From Francisellaceae bacterium (lineage in GTDB: Bacteria > Pseudomonadota > Gammaproteobacteria > UBA6186 > Azoamicaceae), in the NCBI GenBank assembly GCA_028293705.1, contig JAQGOH010000050.1, forward strand, positions 1 to 36,461: a stretch of 36,461 nucleotides of DNA, given 5' to 3'. Shown in pieces: positions 31,420 to 36,461 of this stretch. The notes beneath the pieces were generated by a model, which was given only the letters and a program-made list of their open reading frames with translations, had not been told where the DNA came from and made no database searches. Positions within the stretch are counted from its first letter, which is position 1; each line of letters begins with the position of its first letter. The position numbers and the translations under genes are program-made.

Positions 31420-31851
31420 ATGACAAATTTTAATCATCGTAGAAAAGCTAGGCGCTATTCTCTACAAGCCTTGTATAGCTGGGAATTATCAAATAATAGC
31501 TTAGCTAAAGTCGAAGAAAATATTTTATTAGAAAAAGCTCATAAAAAGTTTGATATAGAGTATTTTAAAGAAATTTTATATGGGGTTCCTCAGCATTTAA
31601 CCGAGCTTCAAGACTCATTTATTCCCTACCTTAATATAGGACTAGAAGAGCTTGACACAATAGAGTTGACTGTTTTACGCATTGCCACCTATGAATTTAA
31701 ATATCGTTTAGATATACCCTATAAAGTTATCATCAATGAAGCCCTAGAGCTTACTAAAATGTTTGGTTCGATAGAAGGGTTTAAATTTGTGAATGGCGTA
31801 TTAGATAAGGTATCTAAGGATTTAAGACAATCAGAGCAAGCTATTAAATAA
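31420..31851 (+). CDS. nusB: Transcription antitermination factor NusB
   Basis: 'HRRKARRYSLQALYSWELS', 'ELTVLRIATYEFKYRLDIPYKVIINEALELTKMFG...KFVNGVLDKV'. Confidence 0.96.
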   Translation: MTNFNHRRKARRYSLQALYSWELSNNSLAKVEENILLEKAHKKFDIEYFKEILYGVPQHLTELQDSFIPYLNIGLEELDTIELTVLRIATYEFKYRLDIPYKVIINEALELTKMFGSIEGFKFVNGVLDKVSKDLRQSEQAIK

Positions 31852-31874
31852 TCTTTTTAATTATCTAGCTAAAA

Positions 31875-31900
31875 AAAGCGGCCTAAAAGGCCGCTTTATT
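31875..31900. terminator. Bidirectional intrinsic terminator between convergent nusB and HU-like gene
   Basis: AAAGCGGCC-TAAAA-GGCCGCTTT with flanking A- and T-tracts. Confidence 0.9.
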
Positions 31901-31922
31901 TTAACTATTAATCTCAAAAGCC

Positions 31923-32384
31923 TTAAGCCATTGATTTTAATTGTTTTAGAGGTCTAATTTTTACAACTTTACGAGCAGGTTTTGCTTTAAACATTTGTTC
32001 TTCACCAGTAAAAGGATTAACACCTTTACGAGCTTTAGTAGCAGGTTTGGTTTGAACTAAGATTTTTAAAAGACGTGGTAAAACAAAAACACCAGGTCCG
32101 CCTTTCCCTAAATGAGCTCCAATCACATTGGTTAATTGTTCATAAACCGTTTTTGCTTGTTTACGAGTAATCCCCGTATCAACTAAGCATTGAATAAATT
32201 CGCTTAATTTATAGGGTTTACTTGGGGGTGAGATTTTAGCAAGCTTTGGAGCTTCAGCTTTCTTTTGGGTTACAGTGGTTTTACGAGGTTTTGAAATTTT
32301 GCTAGCAACTTTTTTTACCTTTGAGGTAGTGGTTGGTTTCTTCACAACCGGTTTTTTAGCTGCCTTGCGTTTTGCTACTGCCAT
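31923..32384 (-). CDS. HU/IHF-family DNA-binding protein with histone H1-like Lys/Pro-rich N-terminal tail
   Basis: Tail 'MAVAKRKAAKKPVVKKPTTTSKVKKVASKISKPRKTTVTQKK'; HU core 'YKLSEFIQCLVDTGITRKQAKTVYEQL...LPRLLKILVQTKPATKARKGVNPFTGEEQMFKAKPARKVVKIRPLKQLK'. Confidence 0.88.
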   Translation of the reverse strand: MAVAKRKAAKKPVVKKPTTTSKVKKVASKISKPRKTTVTQKKAEAPKLAKISPPSKPYKLSEFIQCLVDTGITRKQAKTVYEQLTNVIGAHLGKGGPGVFVLPRLLKILVQTKPATKARKGVNPFTGEEQMFKAKPARKVVKIRPLKQLKSMA

Positions 32385-32626
32385 ATAAGTCTCCTACTAT
32401 AGGTTTGATACAATAAAACAAAATTATCATGGCATAAATAATTTAAAAATGCTATTTTTTTATACATAGTTATAGATTTTTTTAATGTTTATAGATAATT
32501 GGAGTAAAGCATGGCGAAATCGGTTGATTGAATAACTCTAATTAAGAATGCTATTTTTAGGGGTAAATGAGGAATATAGTCGTGTTATGATGTTATCCAG
32601 TCATAAAACAGAAGGGAAGGAATAAG

Positions 32627-33382
32627 ATGATGTATGTACGAAAAATTTTAGGAATAATAGGGATCTTGGTTTTTACTCAAACGAGTTTTGCAATGCAAAA
32701 TTCAGGGGATAAGTCTAATATAGATAAAAAAGCTCTCATAACTCAAAGTTTAGCTTCCGCTCAATCCAATTTAAAACAACATAAACCCTTACTTGCCCAA
32801 AAAGCCTTTTTAAAAGCTAAATCCCTAGGAGCTTCTCCTCAAGAATGGCTAATACCACTTGGACAAGCTTATTTAATGGGGAAAAATTACTCAGAAGTTT
32901 TATCAGAAATTGTAGCCCCATCCGCCTATCTTAATGCTTTTTCTAAAGAAGAGGTCTTATATATTCAAATACTTCACGCTCAGGCTAATTTAGGTCTTAA
33001 AAATATAGCAGCTGCTAAGAATATTTTATCGACTATTTTACAGATAAGCCCGGAACACCCCCAAGCTTTGTTATCCTTAACCCAAACTCATTTAATTATG
33101 AAAGACTCAGAAAAAGCTCAAGTTTATCTTGAAAAAGCATTCCATGTTGCCCAATCTCCTAGGGATAAAGCTCAAGCCTGGGCACTTAAAGGTCAAGTTT
33201 ATCGAAAAAAAGATGATAAGGAAAATGCCTATCTTTCATATAAAAACTCTTTAGCTTTTGATCCGGATAATGGCTCTGCAAAATTAGGTATGGCAGAACT
33301 TAAAGCCTTAGAATATTCCAAAGATCAATCTTTAGAAGACGCAATCGATTTTTATCCCTATTCTCGCCAGATTGAGTCATAA
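32627..33382 (+). CDS. Secreted/periplasmic TPR-repeat protein resembling the PEP-CTERM-system TPR protein PrsT
   Basis: Signal peptide; TPR-like 'AQKAFLKAKSLGASPQEWLIPLGQAYLMGKNYSEVLSEI', 'AAKNILSTILQISPEHPQALLSLTQTHL', 'GQVYRKKDDKENAYLSYKNSLAFDPDNGSAKLG'. Confidence 0.7.
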   Translation: MMYVRKILGIIGILVFTQTSFAMQNSGDKSNIDKKALITQSLASAQSNLKQHKPLLAQKAFLKAKSLGASPQEWLIPLGQAYLMGKNYSEVLSEIVAPSAYLNAFSKEEVLYIQILHAQANLGLKNIAAAKNILSTILQISPEHPQALLSLTQTHLIMKDSEKAQVYLEKAFHVAQSPRDKAQAWALKGQVYRKKDDKENAYLSYKNSLAFDPDNGSAKLGMAELKALEYSKDQSLEDAIDFYPYSRQIES

Positions 33383-33438
33383 ATGGGATATAAAGGATTA
33401 TATCAGAGTCCTGGGATAAATAATCGAGGCATTATACT

Positions 33439-35001
33439 TTGGATACCTTTAACCCTCATCTAAAGTCATCTCATATAAATGCACAGCTTGCTTTTATAAT
33501 TTTATTAATTAATTGGGTATTGCTTTTTTGGCCTAGCATTGAAATTACCTTTAAAAATCCTAATTATCTCCTGGGTAATCTATTTTTTATAGGTATCTTA
33601 GGGGCTATCGTTTTTGCGATATGGCAAAAACGTTTACTTTTAAAACAATTAAAACCCAATGCAAGCCCAATGGGCTTGATTGGGGTTTTATTGTTAATGT
33701 ATAGCTGGGGGTACGCTAGCTATTATCATTATAACGAATTAAAAATTTTATCAATCTTACTAATGATCCCCGTTCTAATTTATCTTTGCTTTGGTTTTAA
33801 AGCGGTATATTTATTATCATTACCCATCTGGCTAAGCTTATTATTAAGCCCCCTGCCAGAGCAAATTAATCAATATTTAATCCATTGCGATATTCAAGTC
33901 CTTAATTTGTGGTTTCCTAAGACCTTTTCTGATAGTCAACTCTACGCTATCTTTGAACATGGCCAGTATTGGTTAACGGTTTTGTCTCTTACTATTTTTT
34001 ATGCTTATTTAAAATACCGAAAACTAATTTATCGGTTATTGTTTATATTTGGAATTTGTATAGCATTTGAAATGGCCATAATTTTAAATGGAATAGGTAT
34101 TATTAATAATATACCCCTTTTAGGCAATAGAATAATTTTAATTATCATTAGCGGTATAGCGTGGATAATTAGTATAAAAAGTTTGCCTAATTCCCCCTTA
34201 CTTATTAAAACGATAGAACCTGATTTTCTCAGTTGGCATACAGAGCTGACTAGAAAACAATGGTCAGGAATAACCCTTATTACCTTAAGCTTAATGTGGA
34301 CAACGCCATGGATATTAGAAAATATCGAATTGGCTTCTAGTTTAAGAACTACAAAAAAAAATGAATTAGTAGCACCTTTTCCGGTAGGGGGTTGGCAAAG
34401 CTCAAGTATTGATTCTGAAATATCAAGGCCTTTTTTCCACGAAGCAAGTTCTGTAATATATGAGAAATACAGTTTAAACCTAAAAGATGTTTACTTATAT
34501 TCCGCTTATTACCAGGATAAAAATAATAATTATGATTTGCTCGCAACCCAAAATAACATATACGATCCCCAAATATGGAATCTTAAAGAACGAAATATTA
34601 AAACCATTTTTTTGCCAAATTTTAATAATAGGAAGCAAGAATTTATAGAGGAATTAATAAATTCAAGCACGCAAAAAAGAATTGTTTGGTATTGGTATCA
34701 TGTTAGTGGTATAGAAATGACTAATTTCTCAATGATTAAAATATTAGATAATTTAAGAGCAATATCCAAATATGGCGAGGGAGCAGGAGTTATTGTTTTA
34801 ATGGCTGATTACGAGCAATCCCCACAAGAAGCCCGCCATTTATTAGAATCCTTTGTGGCAACATATTATCTGCAATTAAAGAGTTTGTTAAACCCCAGTA
34901 TCAGAGCCAAAAATCTAGAGAATAACCAAGCTAATTTAACTATTAAAAATGATGCTATTAATAAAGAACCCACTATTATAAAGCTTGAAGAATTATTTTA
35001 A
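33439..35001 (+). CDS. Exosortase-like multi-TM domain fused to an EpsI-like domain (TTG start)
   Basis: N-terminal 8-TM-like region incl. 'FYAYLKYRKLIYRLLFI...ILNGIGI'; C-terminal 'GWQ...VYLYSAYYQDKNNNYDLLATQNNIYDPQIW' and 'IVWYWYHVSGIEMTNFSMIKILDNL...QEARHLLESFV' as in EpsI/DUF3485. Confidence 0.72.
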   Translation: MDTFNPHLKSSHINAQLAFIILLINWVLLFWPSIEITFKNPNYLLGNLFFIGILGAIVFAIWQKRLLLKQLKPNASPMGLIGVLLLMYSWGYASYYHYNELKILSILLMIPVLIYLCFGFKAVYLLSLPIWLSLLLSPLPEQINQYLIHCDIQVLNLWFPKTFSDSQLYAIFEHGQYWLTVLSLTIFYAYLKYRKLIYRLLFIFGICIAFEMAIILNGIGIINNIPLLGNRIILIIISGIAWIISIKSLPNSPLLIKTIEPDFLSWHTELTRKQWSGITLITLSLMWTTPWILENIELASSLRTTKKNELVAPFPVGGWQSSSIDSEISRPFFHEASSVIYEKYSLNLKDVYLYSAYYQDKNNNYDLLATQNNIYDPQIWNLKERNIKTIFLPNFNNRKQEFIEELINSSTQKRIVWYWYHVSGIEMTNFSMIKILDNLRAISKYGEGAGVIVLMADYEQSPQEARHLLESFVATYYLQLKSLLNPSIRAKNLENNQANLTIKNDAINKEPTIIKLEELF

Positions 35002-35051
35002 AATTTTTACAGAGACTAAATGTTTTAAAAGAACTCCCTTATTTTTTAATT

Positions 35052-35771
35052 TTAATTTGCCCAATTAGGAACATATTCCTGTGACTTCTTAAGTAATTTC
35101 TTATGTAAATCGCAGTTGGGATCATATTGTCTTAATAAATCCCAAAAACGCTGAGAATGATTTAAATGGATGGTATGCGTTAACTCATGCAGTAAAATAT
35201 GTTGGACTAAATGAGGAGGTAAAAAAAGTAAATTACAATTCAATGAAATATTTTTCTTAGTGGTGCAACTACCCCATATAGTAGTTTGTTTTTTTATTTT
35301 AACTTCATTATAGGAGAGGTCATATTTGATACTTAATTGAAATAACCATGGAATTAATATTTCATGGGCTCTTTGCATAAGCCATGATTTAAGAATTTTA
35401 TATATAATATTATTATTTCCGATCTTACCCCTAAAAATGATTTTATTTTCTTGATTTAAGATAATATCAATAAATTTTTGGGGAGAAACCTCATATTCAA
35501 GCTTTATGATCCGATTGATAGCTAATAAATCTAATTGTGTGGCTAAAGAACCAATGAGGGATTTTTCATTGTTAAACTGAGAAATTAAATGAGCATGTTT
35601 ATCTATCCAGGTTTTCTTTTCGATTAGCAAGCGATTAATTTCTTGCTCAGATAAGATTTTTGGGGTAATAATTTGCAAACCTTTAAGAGCTGAAATACTT
35701 AGAAAAATTCGTTTGGCTTTTTTGCTTAAACGAAGATCAAAGGAGGGCAAGTTAGTAGGTTTAATTTCCAT
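35052..35771 (-). CDS. YgjP-like (DUF45) M48-type metallopeptidase
   Basis: 'TTIWGSCTTKKNISLNCNLLFLPPHLVQHILLHELTHTIHLNHSQRFWDLL' (HELTH...H). Confidence 0.92.
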   Translation of the reverse strand: MEIKPTNLPSFDLRLSKKAKRIFLSISALKGLQIITPKILSEQEINRLLIEKKTWIDKHAHLISQFNNEKSLIGSLATQLDLLAINRIIKLEYEVSPQKFIDIILNQENKIIFRGKIGNNNIIYKILKSWLMQRAHEILIPWLFQLSIKYDLSYNEVKIKKQTTIWGSCTTKKNISLNCNLLFLPPHLVQHILLHELTHTIHLNHSQRFWDLLRQYDPNCDLHKKLLKKSQEYVPNWAN

Positions 35772-35897
35772 TGCTAATATTTAAAACATCAACGCTCAGA
35801 ACTCAATAGACAATTATAATTAACTTATGAGTTTGTTACATTAATCAATAAATACAAAAAACCACTCAAAAGTTGCTAAACAGCTTGATAACCCATA

Positions 35898-35997
35898 TAA
35901 ACTACTAAAAGCATCTTCGATAAGGTGTAAAGTATCTTATTGTAAACCATTTATAAGGCTCAGGTTCTTGATAGCCTAATCTGTAAATGGTAGTTTA
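35898..35997 (+). promoter_or_regulatory. Candidate structured leader RNA (possible three-way junction)
   Basis: Outer stem TAAACTA (35898-35904)/TAGTTTA (35991-35997); hairpin CATCTT-CGAT-AAGGTG (35912-35927); hairpin CCATTTA..AGGCT/AGCCT..TAAATGG (35947-35990). Confidence 0.35.
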
Positions 35998-36076
35998 GCC
36001 CAAGATCAAAGATAACTATTATTTAGTTATTATTTTAACTATAAAAAGTGAATGTTATGTTTAAAAGGAGAATCAC

Positions 36077-36461
36077 ATGGGATTTCTAACTGCCGTGGGA
36101 GATTTACTTAAGCCTGTGCCTTATATAGAGGGAATAAAAGATCCCAAGCTGGTTTCAAAAGAATATAAATATTGGCGAATCAGAATTTTTTACTCAATGT
36201 ACATAGGCTATGTATTTTTTTATTTCTCACGTAAAAGTTTTACCTTCGCCATGCCCGCATTAATGAATGATTTGGGATTTAGTACTAAACAATTAGGTCT
36301 TTTAAATACTGTTTTATATATAACCTATGGCATTAGTAAATTTACAAGCGGTCCTCTCTCAGATAAAAGCAATCCTCGTTATTTTATGTCGATAGGACTT
36401 ATCTGTACTGGTATAGTCAATCTTTTATTTGGTTTAACTTCTACCTTATGGGTATTTATTT
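36077..36461 (+). CDS. MFS transporter, organophosphate:Pi antiporter type (GlpT/UhpT/UhpC-like), truncated by window end
   Basis: Translation by eye: MGFLTAVGDLLKPVPYIEGIKDPKLVSKEYKYWRIRIFYSMYIGYVFFYFSRKSFTFAMPALMNDLGFSTKQLGLLNTVLYITYGISKFTSGPLSDKSNPRYF...; preceded by AAAAGGAG. Confidence 0.85.
   Translation, partial: MGFLTAVGDLLKPVPYIEGIKDPKLVSKEYKYWRIRIFYSMYIGYVFFYFSRKSFTFAMPALMNDLGFSTKQLGLLNTVLYITYGISKFTSGPLSDKSNPRYFMSIGLICTGIVNLLFGLTSTLWVFI

Overview
AT-rich gammaproteobacterial chromosome segment. Gene content and the H1-like HU protein suggest a Legionellales/Coxiellaceae-type organism, but this is inference without a search. The left half is a housekeeping and type IV pilus block: glycosyltransferases, rplU-rpmA-obgE, rpsT(-), rlmI-like(-), pilE, murJ-ileS-lspA, then a minus-strand pilS-pilR-fimT/gspH-fimT/gspH-pilV-pilW-pilX operon. 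It matches the known Pseudomonas aeruginosa PA4546-PA4568 order, but ribF, fkpB/slpA, ispH and pilY1/pilY2 are absent from their usual places. The middle is small lipoprotein-fmdB-aspS-yebC-ruvCAB, a candidate ankyrin-like duplicated protein, two tandem DAACS symporters, a dsbC homologue and a response regulator-GGDEF protein. The right part is glyA-nrdR-nusB (without the usual intervening rib genes), a lysine-rich HU-like protein, a TPR protein next to an exosortase/EpsI-like fusion, a YgjP-like metallopeptidase and the start of an organophosphate-type MFS transporter. Most notable observations: (1) an exosortase-EpsI fusion whose exosortase catalytic residues appear lost, beside a PrsT-like TPR protein; (2) a 14-bp stem that buries the Shine-Dalgarno of a degenerate GGDEF response regulator, with a TATAAT inside the loop; (3) a G9 contingency-type tract in a minor pilin; (4) simultaneous absence of rib genes at two canonical loci; (5) an internally duplicated, possibly effector-like protein; (6) a possible three-way-junction leader RNA upstream of the MFS gene. 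No CRISPR, rRNA, tRNA or IS element was recognised.
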